DNA of 64,000 bases from an uncultured Collinsella sp. (GTDB taxonomy: Bacteria > Actinomycetota > Coriobacteriia > Coriobacteriales > Coriobacteriaceae): assembly GCA_934646815.1 (NCBI GenBank), contig CAKUEW010000001.1, positions 186,001 to 250,000 on the forward strand. The letters are read 5' to 3'. The notes beneath the pieces are model-generated. The model had not been told where the DNA came from, ran no database searches, and was given only the letters and a program-made list of their open reading frames with translations. Shown here in pieces: positions 43,645-52,017 of the stretch. The position numbers were made by a program, and so were the translations under genes. How positions within the stretch are numbered: position 1 is the stretch's first letter; each line of letters begins with the position of its first letter.

Positions 43645-44969
43645 GTGTCCTTAAAACCTCCTCCTTGGCTTGAGTTGACGACGGCCGAGCCCTCGACGCG
43701 CGAATAGCGCGTAAGGCCGCTGGGCCAGACGGTGGTCGTGGCGCCCGAAAGCACAAAGGCGCGCAGGTCGGCCTTGCGTGGCACGAGTTCACCGTCGATG
43801 TAGGTGGGCAGACATTTAAAGTCGATGACCTCCTGGGCGATAAAACGCCGCGGCTCGCGTCGGATGAGCTCTTTGAGATCGGCCAGCTTTTGCTCGCTGA
43901 GCTCGGAACCAAAGACCACACCGTAGCCGCCGGCCTCGGCCACGTCCTTGATGACCAGGGTGTCGGCGTGCTCCTGCACATATGCCATGTCCTGGGGATA
44001 AATAGGCAGGTAGGTGGGGGCATTTTGCAGAATGGGCTTCTCGCCCAGGTAGTACTCGACCATCTTGGGCACAAAGTAGTAGATGCCTTTGTCGTCGGCC
44101 GCACCGTTGCCGGGTGCATTGATAACAGCCACGTTGCCGGCGCGGTAGGCGCTCATAAGGTTCGGCACGCCGATCAGACTCTCGGGCTCAAAACACAAGG
44201 GATCCAGGTATTCGTCGGACAGGCGACGATAGACCGCGCCCACGCGACGGTTGCCGCCGGCATCGCGGTAGTAGAGCACCTCGTTGTCTACGAAGAGCTC
44301 TGCCGGCTCTGCCAGAATCGCGCCGACCTTTTCTGCCAGGTAGGCATGCTCAAAGTAGGCGGCGTTGAAGCGACCGGGCGTGAGGATTACGTTGACACCG
44401 CCGGTGTTCACGTTGTCGAATATTGCGCGCAGGCGCTCTCCGTAGTCGCGGTTATCGACGAGCGGGGTCTCGCGGAAGGTCGTGGCGTCGCAGCGACGGC
44501 AAAGGGCGCGGGCGATAAGCGGATAGCTGGCGCCGCTGGGGATGCGCAGGTTGTCCTCGAGCACGTACCAGGTGCCGTCTTGGCCCTCGACTAGGTCGAT
44601 GCCCGAGATGTGGCTGTAGATGCCGCCCGGCGGCGTGATGCCCTCGCACTGCGGCAGATAGCCCGAGCTTGCAAAGGCAAAGTCCTCGGGGACCACGCCG
44701 TCGCGGATGATCTGCTTGGGGCCATAGACGTCGGCAAGGTAGCGGTTGAGCGCGTCGACGCGCTGGATGAGTCCCGCCTCGAGCGTCTTCCAGGTCTCGG
44801 CATCGATCACGCGCGGGATCGCGTCGAAGGGGAAGAGCCGCTCGTTAAAGTGCCCGTCCTTGTAGAGGCCGAACTTGACGCCGTAGCGGGCGAGCTGTTG
44901 GTTGATCTTGGGCGTATGCCCGATCAGGTTCGTGTAGGGCGCACGAATGGAGCCTTCTTCGCTAGCCAT
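43626..44969 (-). CDS. Circularly permuted type-2 ATP-grasp protein
   Basis: 447 aa ligase of the circularly permuted ATP-grasp (DUF404/407) family, predicted to form amide bonds with ATP. Recognised by RDGVVPEDFAFASSGYL, VEGQDGTWYVLEDNLRIPSG, LTPGRFNAAYFEHAYLA, VINAPGNGAADDKGIYYFVP and the catalytic end region VIKDVAEAGGYGVVFG. ATG 44969 is preceded by GGGAGGG; the open frame continuing to 45911 is an antisense artefact over xpt. First gene of the five-gene minus-strand operon. Confidence 0.92.
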   Translation of the reverse strand: MASEEGSIRAPYTNLIGHTPKINQQLARYGVKFGLYKDGHFNERLFPFDAIPRVIDAETWKTLEAGLIQRVDALNRYLADVYGPKQIIRDGVVPEDFAFASSGYLPQCEGITPPGGIYSHISGIDLVEGQDGTWYVLEDNLRIPSGASYPLIARALCRRCDATTFRETPLVDNRDYGERLRAIFDNVNTGGVNVILTPGRFNAAYFEHAYLAEKVGAILAEPAELFVDNEVLYYRDAGGNRRVGAVYRRLSDEYLDPLCFEPESLIGVPNLMSAYRAGNVAVINAPGNGAADDKGIYYFVPKMVEYYLGEKPILQNAPTYLPIYPQDMAYVQEHADTLVIKDVAEAGGYGVVFGSELSEQKLADLKELIRREPRRFIAQEVIDFKCLPTYIDGELVPRKADLRAFVLSGATTTVWPSGLTRYSRVEGSAVVNSSQGGGFKDTWVLSH

Positions 44970-45015
44970 GATCCCTCCCTTTGGTCTGCTGTTTGATGGG
45001 GTTAATTGTGCGTAG

Positions 45016-45043
45016 TGTTTATTTCGGGCCTGTGAACAGGCAA
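45016..45043 (-). promoter_or_regulatory. Candidate promoter and operator of the ATP-grasp operon
   Basis: On the minus strand TTGCCT (45038-45043), 16-base spacer, TAAACA (45016-45021). A perfect 14-bp palindrome GCCTGTGAACAGGC (45028-45041) overlaps the -35 and spacer, placed as a repressor site would be. Confidence 0.5.
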
Positions 45044-45091
45044 AACAGTTTCCAACGCTTTGCCGGTATGTTTCCAATCGGTGCATGCGGG

Positions 45092-45149
45092 GCGCGATAA
45101 TGTCGAAAAAGCAGTCAAAAAAGCCCCGTCCCAAAAAGACTGATTTGGG
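45092..45149 (+). repeat. Direct repeat DR, copy 2 (right of the ATP-grasp operon)
   Basis: 58 bases, starting GCGCGATAAT and containing GCCCCGTCCCAAAAAGACTG then TTTGGG; roughly nine in ten positions match copy 1 at 40163. Lacks the second arm of the copy-1 hairpin, so it is not a terminator. Confidence 0.85.
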
Positions 45150-45278
45150 CCGGCCGAGGCTGGTCGAGGCTATTTTGTTGCAGTGGGGCTTGTGGGGCGG
45201 GCGGGGGTCGGTACGTGGTAGACTATCCTGCAACGTATGTACATTGCGCGGTCGGTTGCCGCGAGAAGGGGTTGCGCC

Positions 45279-45857
45279 ATGCAGGAGCTCGAGGATCGTA
45301 TTCGCCATGACGGCATCGTAAAGGCCGGTAATGTCCTTAAGGTTGATGCCTTCCTCAACCACCAGTGCGACGTGGAGCTGTTCGACCACATGGGTGCCGA
45401 GTGGGCCCGTCTGTTCGAGGGCGTCGAGATCAACAAGATCCTGACCATCGAAGCTTCGGGCATTGGCATGGCTTGTATCGCGGCCCAGCACTTTGGCGGC
45501 GTGCCGGTGGTCTTTGCTAAGAAGGCGCAGTCCATCAACCTCGATGGCGAGCAGTATGCCACGACCATCTACTCCTTCACCAAGCAAAAGGAGTACCCAG
45601 TCATCGTGGGCAAGCGCTTCCTGTCCGAGGGCGACAAGGTTCTGATTATCGACGACTTCCTGGCCAACGGTTGTGCGCTCGAGGGTCTCATTAAGATCTG
45701 CGAGGCTGCGGGTGCCCAGGTTTCCGGTATCGGCATTGCCGTGGAGAAGGGTTTCCAGGGTGGCGGCGATAAGCTGCGCGAGCGCGGTTTCCGCGTGGAG
45801 AGCCTGGCCCGTATCGCCGACATGGATTGCGAGAACGGCGAGATCACCTTCGCCTAG
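45279..45857 (+). CDS. xpt: Xanthine phosphoribosyltransferase
   Basis: Purine salvage: xanthine plus PRPP to XMP. 192 aa. PRPP-binding loop [17 protein letters not shown] near residue 125, N-terminal [13 protein letters not shown] (substrate region) and [24 protein letters not shown] 45279 has GAAGGGG seven bases upstream. I looked for a purine riboswitch in the leader and did not see its conserved core. Confidence 0.94.
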   Translation: MQELEDRIRHDGIVKAGNVLKVDAFLNHQCDVELFDHMGAEWARLFEGVEINKILTIEASGIGMACIAAQHFGGVPVVFAKKAQSINLDGEQYATTIYSFTKQKEYPVIVGKRFLSEGDKVLIIDDFLANGCALEGLIKICEAAGAQVSGIGIAVEKGFQGGGDKLRERGFRVESLARIADMDCENGEITFA

Positions 45858-45881
45858 ATTTCGCCTCAATCGACTTTGCGC

Positions 45882-45917
45882 AATGTGACAAAGGGACGGT
45901 CCCTTTGTCACATTTTT
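45882..45917. repeat. Palindrome family C, copy 1 (also a terminator)
   Basis: Perfect 16-bp arms AATGTGACAAAGGGAC/GTCCCTTTGTCACATT around one base, followed by more T. Placed 25 bases after xpt and just before the RF-like gene. Confidence 0.95.
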
Positions 45918-45938
45918 TGTTTGAAGCGAGGTAATGAT

Positions 45939-46319
45939 ATGGAAGAGGGCAAGTTGGGATGGCGCGAGTATGCGCGATTTGCCGAGATGTCGGCCGAGGA
46001 GTTAGCCCGCGACTGCGAGGTGCAGGTGTTTCGCGCGACGGGTCCGGGAGGCCAGGGCGTGAATACGACGGACTCGGCGGTGCGCATGAAGCATGTACCC
46101 ACGGGGATTACCGTGACGGCGCGCGAGAGCCGCAGCCAGTTCCAGAACCGCGCGAGCTGCCTGCGCAAGCTGAGGACAGAGCTCGAGCGCCGCGGTCGTC
46201 CGCCGCGCCGCCGCGTTAAGACCAAAGTGCCCCAGCGCTCACGTCAGCGCAGGCTCAACGATAAGCACTTCAACGCCATCAAAAAGGCCAACCGCCGCAA
46301 ACCCGTCAGCGATGAGTAG
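45939..46319 (+). CDS. Peptide chain release factor-like (GGQ) protein, ArfB/YaeJ-type or RF homologue
   Basis: 126 aa. RF-1 catalytic domain with [19 protein letters not shown] near residue 30 and a basic C-terminal tail ([20 protein letters not shown]) that would enter the mRNA channel as in ArfB/ICT1. It therefore could hydrolyse peptidyl-tRNA on stalled ribosomes; an RF-H-like role is the alternative. ATG 45939 has GAGG upstream; the longer frame runs through palindrome C. Confidence 0.85.
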   Translation: MEEGKLGWREYARFAEMSAEELARDCEVQVFRATGPGGQGVNTTDSAVRMKHVPTGITVTARESRSQFQNRASCLRKLRTELERRGRPPRRRVKTKVPQRSRQRRLNDKHFNAIKKANRRKPVSDE

Positions 46320-46328
46320 CCCTCCGAT

Positions 46329-46397
46329 AAGTTGCGGTGAAATAGGGACTAAATAGGGGATTAAAACGCTTAAACAGTCCCTATTTCACCGCAACTT
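46329..46397. repeat. Palindrome family A, copy 4
   Basis: Perfect 22-bp arms at 46329-46350 and 46376-46397 beginning AAGTTGCGGTGAAATAGG. Between the converging RF-like and lipid kinase genes. Confidence 0.95.
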
Positions 46398-46406
46398 AGG
46401 TTGGGG

Positions 46407-47369
46407 CTAGCGAGTGGGGCGCCAGACTTGGAGGGCGGCGGGGAGGATGTCGACCTCGATGCGCGAGGCGACGATGGGTTCGCCGTCGGCCTGGATGGGG
46501 TAGTCGGGCTCCTCGAAGGTGAGTTCGGCGTGGCGGCAGCGACGCATGCGAACCGGTGGCAGCTTGGTGTGGTGCCCGTCTTTGGCCGAAAGGAACATGG
46601 GTAGGGCGACGGCGCGCGGCACGGGGCCGCAGGCGTAGCAAACATCAAGCAGGCCATCGCAAGCATTGGCATTGGGGCAGATGCGATAGCCCGAGCCATA
46701 GGTGGGACCCAGCTGAATCGCCATGATAATCGCACGCACGCGCTCGGCCGGTGCACCATCAAAGCTGACGGACATGGGATAGTTGCGGTAACGCAGGCCA
46801 AACTGCTCGAGTCCCGAGAGGGTGTAGAGCGGGGCCCCGGTGAGACCTGTCTTTTTGCGGAGCTCCGTCGTGCCCAGACCGATGGCGGCGTCGATGCCCA
46901 CCGAAAGCGTCTGGTCGTAGTATTCGACCGCCGCATCGCCGCTGCCTGCCGCGGGATTCCATGAGCGAACGCGGCCGATATCTTGGCGTTGCATCTCGCA
47001 GGTGAGCAGGGCGGCAAAATCCCTACCCGAAAAATCGCTAATGCCGAGCGTTTGGGCAAAGTCGTTGCCGGAGCCCACGGGTAGTACGGCAAGCGCGGGG
47101 CGCGTGTCGTCTTCGTGGGTCATAAGCCCGTTGACGACCTCATGGATGACGCCGTCGCCGCCGAGTGCGATAACGGTGCGGTAACCATGCGCATGTGCGG
47201 TAATCTCCTTTGCGTGCCCCATGCGCTCAGTCATAACGAGGTCGAACTGGGACGTGCGCGCCGTCATGTCCAAAAAGCGCTGCAGGCGCTCGGCGACCTC
47301 GCGCGCCGCTCCCGACTGGGCAGCGGGGTTGGCGATGATGAGCGTGCGACCAAAGTCAGTTGCGTGCAT
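46407..47369 (-). CDS. Diacylglycerol kinase-family lipid kinase (YegS/DgkB-like)
   Basis: 320 aa. DAGK catalytic motif GGDGVIHEVVNGL near residue 65, VLPVGSGNDFAQTLGI, N-terminal IIANPAAQSGAA, and C-terminal beta domain ending QADGEPIVA. Phosphorylates diacylglycerol or a related lipid in relatives. ATG 47369 has GGGAG upstream. Downstream of the ClC gene on the same strand, with a strong hairpin between them. Confidence 0.92.
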   Translation of the reverse strand: MHATDFGRTLIIANPAAQSGAAREVAERLQRFLDMTARTSQFDLVMTERMGHAKEITAHAHGYRTVIALGGDGVIHEVVNGLMTHEDDTRPALAVLPVGSGNDFAQTLGISDFSGRDFAALLTCEMQRQDIGRVRSWNPAAGSGDAAVEYYDQTLSVGIDAAIGLGTTELRKKTGLTGAPLYTLSGLEQFGLRYRNYPMSVSFDGAPAERVRAIIMAIQLGPTYGSGYRICPNANACDGLLDVCYACGPVPRAVALPMFLSAKDGHHTKLPPVRMRRCRHAELTFEEPDYPIQADGEPIVASRIEVDILPAALQVWRPTR

Positions 47370-47395
47370 GGGGTTTATCTCCCGGCGGTGGCGTA

Positions 47396-47433
47396 ACGGC
47401 ACGACCGACGCCGAACTACGTCGGTCGTGCCGT
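47396..47433 (-). terminator. Hairpin between the ClC and lipid kinase genes
   Basis: Perfect 15-bp stem ACGGCACGACCGACG/CGTCGGTCGTGCCGT with an 8-base loop, after the ClC stop. No long T-run. Confidence 0.75.
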
Positions 47434-47449
47434 ACTGCGGACAATACGT

Positions 47450-48862
47450 CTACTCTATCAGGTCGTTGTGGCGCTCGATAGCCTCTGCTACCGTGCCGCC
47501 CTCGTCCACGATAAGCGAACGGCGCTTGGGCGAGATGATGCGCTGCGCAGGATACACGCCGCGATGACCGCCGGCAAGATAGCTGATAAAGGCAACGATC
47601 ACAAAGAAGCCCGCCGCCGTTCCGTGGAACAGGTCGATCGCCATCATGCAGGTGGTGATGGGCACGTTAAGGCCGGCGCAGAACACGCCGAGCATGCCGA
47701 GGGCGGCCATAAAACTGGGGTCGAGCCCCGTGAGGCATCCGATCCAGCCGCCGAGTGCCGCGCCGATGCCAAACAGCGGCGTGACCTCGCCGCCCTGGAA
47801 GCCTGCGCCCAAGGTGAGCGCGGTTACGACAAGTTTGATGGCGGCGTCCGCAAGCGTCGTTTTGCCCGCAAAGCCCGCGCCCGAAAGCCAGGTGGAAAGA
47901 CCCGCGTAGTCCCAGGCGTTAAGGATGGCGTATGCCGCCAGAACCACGAGTGCGCCCATGAGCGCGCGAACCAGGTAGTTGTTGATAAAGCGGCTGTACA
48001 GACTTTTGACGGTACGGACCGACCAGGCAAAGAGACGCGCGGTGAGACCAAAGATGATGGCGCCGAGAACAACGATGGCGACGGTCCGGGGCGACATGGT
48101 GGGCACGCTGGAGATGACGTTTGCCTCGTATTCGGTGCCCAGGCCAAGGGACGTAAAGTAGCCGGTAAACGAGGCGACGAGGCAGTAGATACCTGCGGTG
48201 TAGTCGATCTTGCCGATAAAGCACATCTCCATGCCAAAGAAGGCGCCGGCGAGGGGTGAGCCAAACACGGCGCCAAAGGCAGACGAGATACCGGCGAGCA
48301 TAAGGTCATGATGGTCGTGCTTTTTGAGGTGGGCGAGGTTCGACACGTTGCTGGCGATGGTGCCGCCGATCTGCACGGCAGCGCCTTCGCGACCGGCCGA
48401 GCCACCGGTGAGGTGCGTGAGTGTGGAGCAGATAAACGTCAGAATCGCCATGCGCGCGTGGATGAGGCGTGTGCCCAGGGCGGAGTCGATCACCAGGTTA
48501 TTGCCGCGCTTGGCGGCGAGGCCGTGATTTTTGTAGACCCAGGCGGTGGCGACGCCCACGGCGGGAAGGAGCGCGTAAATCCATGCGTGATGCTCGCGAT
48601 AGTCGGTCGCGATATTCAGCGACGCCAAAAACGCCCAAGCCGCCACGCCCATGGCGAGCGAGACGATTACGACGAGCACGAGCAGTTTTCCGCTTTCGAG
48701 TAGGTTGCGTGCATTGCGGCGCGTGTCGGCGGCCAGCATAAGCTCGGAGCGGGTGAGTTGCTGCCTGCCGCTCGTTATGAGGTCGACGGGTGAGAACGCG
48801 CCTCCGTTGCGTTCCTGAGCGTCGTCGGTCGGGGTGCTTGAGGTTTTGGGCGTATCGGTCAA
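47450..48862 (-). CDS. ClC-family chloride channel/transporter
   Basis: 470 aa. About 55 cytoplasmic residues, then the ClC core: GGSAGREGAAVQIG (the GREGP-type motif with gating Glu), GSPLAGAFFGMEM, and GGEVTPLFGIGA (GxFxP-type position). The third residue pattern suggests an H+/Cl- exchanger of the EriC-like bacterial group, but selectivity cannot be read safely. No C-terminal CBS domains. TTG start with AAAGGA nine bases upstream. Confidence 0.88.
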   Translation of the reverse strand: MTDTPKTSSTPTDDAQERNGGAFSPVDLITSGRQQLTRSELMLAADTRRNARNLLESGKLLVLVVIVSLAMGVAAWAFLASLNIATDYREHHAWIYALLPAVGVATAWVYKNHGLAAKRGNNLVIDSALGTRLIHARMAILTFICSTLTHLTGGSAGREGAAVQIGGTIASNVSNLAHLKKHDHHDLMLAGISSAFGAVFGSPLAGAFFGMEMCFIGKIDYTAGIYCLVASFTGYFTSLGLGTEYEANVISSVPTMSPRTVAIVVLGAIIFGLTARLFAWSVRTVKSLYSRFINNYLVRALMGALVVLAAYAILNAWDYAGLSTWLSGAGFAGKTTLADAAIKLVVTALTLGAGFQGGEVTPLFGIGAALGGWIGCLTGLDPSFMAALGMLGVFCAGLNVPITTCMMAIDLFHGTAAGFFVIVAFISYLAGGHRGVYPAQRIISPKRRSLIVDEGGTVAEAIERHNDLIE

Positions 48863-49085
48863 AGCGGTGAATTCCTTTTCTTGATTGTGTTGAAAGCATT
48901 ATAGGACGCGCTGCCTGCGCCAAGGCGGTGGGTTGGTTTCCGTTGTGTTACAGAGGGTATTGCCGACAGGTGTATTCGCGGGCGCGGCCCGTATCGTGAT
49001 GCGCTGGCGCGGGATTATACTGAATCGAACATAAAGAACCGGCGCGCAGCTTGTGCGTTGGCGCCGTGCCGTTAAAGGGGTGCCT

Positions 49086-50348
49086 ATGGCAGAAAAACTC
49101 ATTCCGCTCGAGGACGCGCAGTCGATCGTCCTGGCGCACGTGAATCCGACCGAGCTCGTCGATATTCCCGTGTGGCAGGCGGCGGGGCTTCCCCTGGCTG
49201 CGGACGCCGTGGCGGACATCGATATCTCGCCGTTTGCCAATAGCGCCATGGATGGGTATGCCGTGCGCTCGGCGGATCTGGCTCATGCTTGTGGTGATGC
49301 GCCCGTGACGCTTGACGTTATTGGGCACGAAGCCGCCGGGCACGTGTTTGACGGTGCGATCGGTGAGGGCGAGACGGTGCGCATCATGACGGGCGCACCG
49401 GTGCCCGAGGGCGCCGACGCCGTGGTGAAATATGAGATTGTTGAGGTACTCGAGGGCGATGGCAACGAGGGCTCGTGCGTGAGCTTCTCGGCGCCGGCCA
49501 AGGTGGGGGAGAACGTGCGTTCGGCGGGCGAAGAGGCCCATGCCGGTGATGTTGTGATGCATGCGGGCGAGGTCGTGGCCCCGGCGGGCGCCGGCCTTTT
49601 GGCAAGCGCTGGGTACGCGAACGTTAAAGTACATGCCGCGCCGCGCGTGGGCATCATCTCGCTGGGAACAGAGCTGGTCGCGCCGAGCAAGATGCCGGCA
49701 CGCGGGCAGATTCGCGACTCAAACTCGTCGGCATTGATGGCCGAAGCGCTCGATGCCGGAGCCGAGCCCGTGTTCTACGGTATCGCCCCCGACGATGAGC
49801 AGGCAATCTCCGACCTGCTTCATCGCGCCGTGCAGGAGTGCGACTTCGTTATTACGAGCGGTGGCGCCTCGGCGGGAGACTATGACTACGTGACGGCGCT
49901 GGTTCATCGCGAGGGCGAGGTCCTGTTTGACCGTATTTCGATGCGCCCCGGCAAGGCCATCACGTTTGGCCTGCTTGACGGCAAACCCTATCTGGGGCTT
50001 TCGGGCAATCCGGCCGCGGCGTATGTGGGCTTTGAGATGCTCGCTCGCCCGGCGATTCGTAAGATGCGCGGTTTTGCGCCGAGCGCGCGTCCCGTGCAGC
50101 AGGCCACGCTGACGCATGCGGTAAAGAAGCGCCAGCATCGCCGCTTTTTCGATCGCGCCACGGTGGCGCGCGATGCCGAGACCGGTGAGCTGCTGGTAAC
50201 CGAGGCCAAGACGCAGAACTCGGCGCTGCTCGGCACGATGCAGCGTGCGAACTGTCTGCTGCGCATTAACGAAGGTCCGTGCGAACTCGCGGCGGGGGAT
50301 GTCGTGGACGTTGTCCGCGTCGACCTGCCCGAGGAAGCGGTGCTGTAA
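49086..50348 (+). CDS. moeA: Molybdopterin molybdotransferase MoeA
   Basis: Inserts molybdate into adenylylated molybdopterin; 420 aa. Domain III MogA-like core with SLGTELVAPS, GQIRDSNSSAL, ITSGGASAGDYDYV and GKPYLGLSGNPAA; N-terminal FANSAMDGYAVRSADL and the Gly-rich IMTGAPVPEGADAVV; C-terminal beta domain IV. ATG 49086 has AAAGGGG upstream. First gene of a Mo-metabolism run with mog and modABC. Confidence 0.95.
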   Translation: MAEKLIPLEDAQSIVLAHVNPTELVDIPVWQAAGLPLAADAVADIDISPFANSAMDGYAVRSADLAHACGDAPVTLDVIGHEAAGHVFDGAIGEGETVRIMTGAPVPEGADAVVKYEIVEVLEGDGNEGSCVSFSAPAKVGENVRSAGEEAHAGDVVMHAGEVVAPAGAGLLASAGYANVKVHAAPRVGIISLGTELVAPSKMPARGQIRDSNSSALMAEALDAGAEPVFYGIAPDDEQAISDLLHRAVQECDFVITSGGASAGDYDYVTALVHREGEVLFDRISMRPGKAITFGLLDGKPYLGLSGNPAAAYVGFEMLARPAIRKMRGFAPSARPVQQATLTHAVKKRQHRRFFDRATVARDAETGELLVTEAKTQNSALLGTMQRANCLLRINEGPCELAAGDVVDVVRVDLPEEAVL

Positions 50349-50388
50349 TGCCGTTTGTCCCACAGCATTGCTTGTTGAGGAGGAGTTC

Positions 50389-50865
50389 ATGAATTTGAAG
50401 ATATCGATCGTGACATGCTCGGATACGCGCGACATTTCGCAGGATGAGGCCGGTGCCGCGCTCGAGGAGCTGATCGTGGCGCAGGGCTGGACGGTGGCGT
50501 CGCATGTGGTCGTGCGCGATGACATTCGCGAGATCGGCGGTGCCATCGTGGAGGCCGCCGATGCGTACCAGGCCAACGTTGCGCTGACCTGCGGCGGTAC
50601 GGGGCTTTCCATGCGCGATGTGACGCCCGAGGCCACGCGTGCCGTCTGCGACCGCGATGTGCCGGGCATTGCCGAGGCCATCCGAGCCTACTCGATGACC
50701 AAGACGCGCCGTGCCATGCTCTCGCGCGCCGTGTGCATGCAGAGGGGTCATACGCTTGTCGTAAACTTTCCTGGTTCTACCAAAGCGGCTCGCGAAAGTT
50801 GGGAGGCAATCGCCGATCAGCTGGAGCACGCGGCCCAGATGACAGCGGGCGGCGGACACGCATAA
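50389..50865 (+). CDS. mog: MogA/MoaB-family molybdopterin adenylyltransferase
   Basis: 158 aa. Single MoCF domain: ISIVTCSDTRD, LTCGGTGLSMRDVTPEA (nucleotide/MPT site) and VVNFPGSTKAARESW. Adenylylates molybdopterin before MoeA acts. ATG 50389 has GAGGAGGAG upstream; coupled to moeA by a 40-base gap. A terminator follows. Confidence 0.93.
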   Translation: MNLKISIVTCSDTRDISQDEAGAALEELIVAQGWTVASHVVVRDDIREIGGAIVEAADAYQANVALTCGGTGLSMRDVTPEATRAVCDRDVPGIAEAIRAYSMTKTRRAMLSRAVCMQRGHTLVVNFPGSTKAARESWEAIADQLEHAAQMTAGGGHA

Positions 50866-50881
50866 TAAGCGCTCGACCTGC

Positions 50882-50915
50882 GGCGGAGTGACCTCTTTGG
50901 TTGCTCCGCCTTTTT
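50882..50915 (+). terminator. Terminator after mog
   Basis: GGCGGAG/CTCCGCC stem and five T. Confidence 0.9.
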
Positions 50916-50960
50916 GTTGTCCTCAAAGAAGGCAAGGCCCCGCAATTCATTTATAAAATA

Positions 50961-51013
50961 TATTCTCAAGAAAGAATAATTTATCGCCAGTATTATTCCT
51001 GGAAAAATATAAT
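50961..51013 (+). promoter_or_regulatory. AT-rich modA promoter region with dyad
   Basis: Perfect 18-bp dyad TATTCT-CAAGAA-AGAATA (50961-50978) followed by a TATAAT -10 at 51008-51013; further CCAG/CTGG pairs flank the -10. The AT content is far above the surroundings. The dyad could bind a ModE- or other repressor, though it is not the classical ModE site. Confidence 0.5.
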
Positions 51014-51073
51014 CTGGTTACAGAATAAAGTCCGCGGTGAGGTGCCGGGGCACAAGGTTCGAAAGGGTTCGCT

Positions 51074-51949
51074 ATGTTCGATATGGTTTCTCGCCGCGGT
51101 TTCGTCTCGCTTTCCGCCGCAGCTGCCGCTGGTTTTGGTCTGGCCGGTTGCTCGGGCAATAAGGTGGCCGATTCCGCTGGCTCCGATGCCGGCTCTGCCA
51201 AGGCTTCCTCCAAGAACAAGGCCGTTGAGCTGCAGGTCTTCGCCGCCAACTCGCTCGAGAAAGCCCTGCCCGAGGTTCAGGAACTCTACACCGACCAGAC
51301 CGGCACCACCTTTGCCGACACGCAGTTTAAGGCCTCGGGCGACCTGGTCGAGCAGATGCGCGCCGGCGCTGCGGTCGACGTGCTCATCACCGCCTCCAAG
51401 GGCACCATGGATGACGCCGCTACCGCCGAGCTCATCGACTCCGACACCCGCGAGGACATGTTCGTCAACGACCTGGTGATCATTCGTGCCGAGGGTTCCG
51501 GCACCAAGGTCGAGGCCATCTCCGATGTCGCCACCCTGGACGGCAAGATTGCCATCGGTGATGCCCATACCGTCCCTGCCGGTAAGTACGCCAACCAGGC
51601 GCTGGCCTCCGTGGGTCTGTACACCGGCACCGAGGGCGACGACGGCGAGTATGCGCCCCAGATCGCCGACAAGGTCGCGCTCGCCGATAAGGTGGGCACG
51701 GCTGCCGCTTATGTTTCCACGGGCGACTGCGTGGCCGGTTTTGTCTACAGCTCCGATATCTTCCGTTACGACGGCATCGAGGAGGCCTTCGTGTGTCCCG
51801 AGGATTCGCACAAGCCCATCGTGTACCCGGGCGCCGTCGCCGAGGGCTCCGAGAACGCCGACGAGGCCAAGGCATTCATCGACTTTTGCCTGAACAACAA
51901 GAAGGCGCAAAAGATTTGGGCCAATTACGGCTTTGAGCTTTCCGAGTAG
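51074..51949 (+). CDS. modA: Molybdate ABC transporter substrate-binding lipoprotein ModA
   Basis: 291 aa. Signal with twin-Arg motif SRRGFVSLSAAAAAGFGLAG and lipobox L-A-G-C, Cys26 lipidated, so a possible Tat-exported lipoprotein. Mature domain matches ModA: VFAANSLEKALPEVQELY, Ser/Thr-rich oxyanion site AVDVLITASKGTMDD, and AAYVSTGDCVAGFVYSSD near 220. ATG 51074 has GAAAGGG upstream. Confidence 0.93.
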   Translation: MFDMVSRRGFVSLSAAAAAGFGLAGCSGNKVADSAGSDAGSAKASSKNKAVELQVFAANSLEKALPEVQELYTDQTGTTFADTQFKASGDLVEQMRAGAAVDVLITASKGTMDDAATAELIDSDTREDMFVNDLVIIRAEGSGTKVEAISDVATLDGKIAIGDAHTVPAGKYANQALASVGLYTGTEGDDGEYAPQIADKVALADKVGTAAAYVSTGDCVAGFVYSSDIFRYDGIEEAFVCPEDSHKPIVYPGAVAEGSENADEAKAFIDFCLNNKKAQKIWANYGFELSE

Positions 51950-52017
51950 TGCAGCTTGGCGCGATAATTCCATTGTTTTGTATTTCGCCCCGCCCTCGTC
52001 CTCTTTTGGAGCATTTC

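Noticed and set aside
45150..45278. Purine riboswitch upstream of xpt
   Set aside because: None of the conserved three-way-junction core is visible in the leader.
43626..45911. ATP-grasp frame extended to 761 codons
   Set aside because: The extra part is antisense to xpt and crosses direct repeat DR and the operon promoter; ATG 44969 has a good ribosome site.
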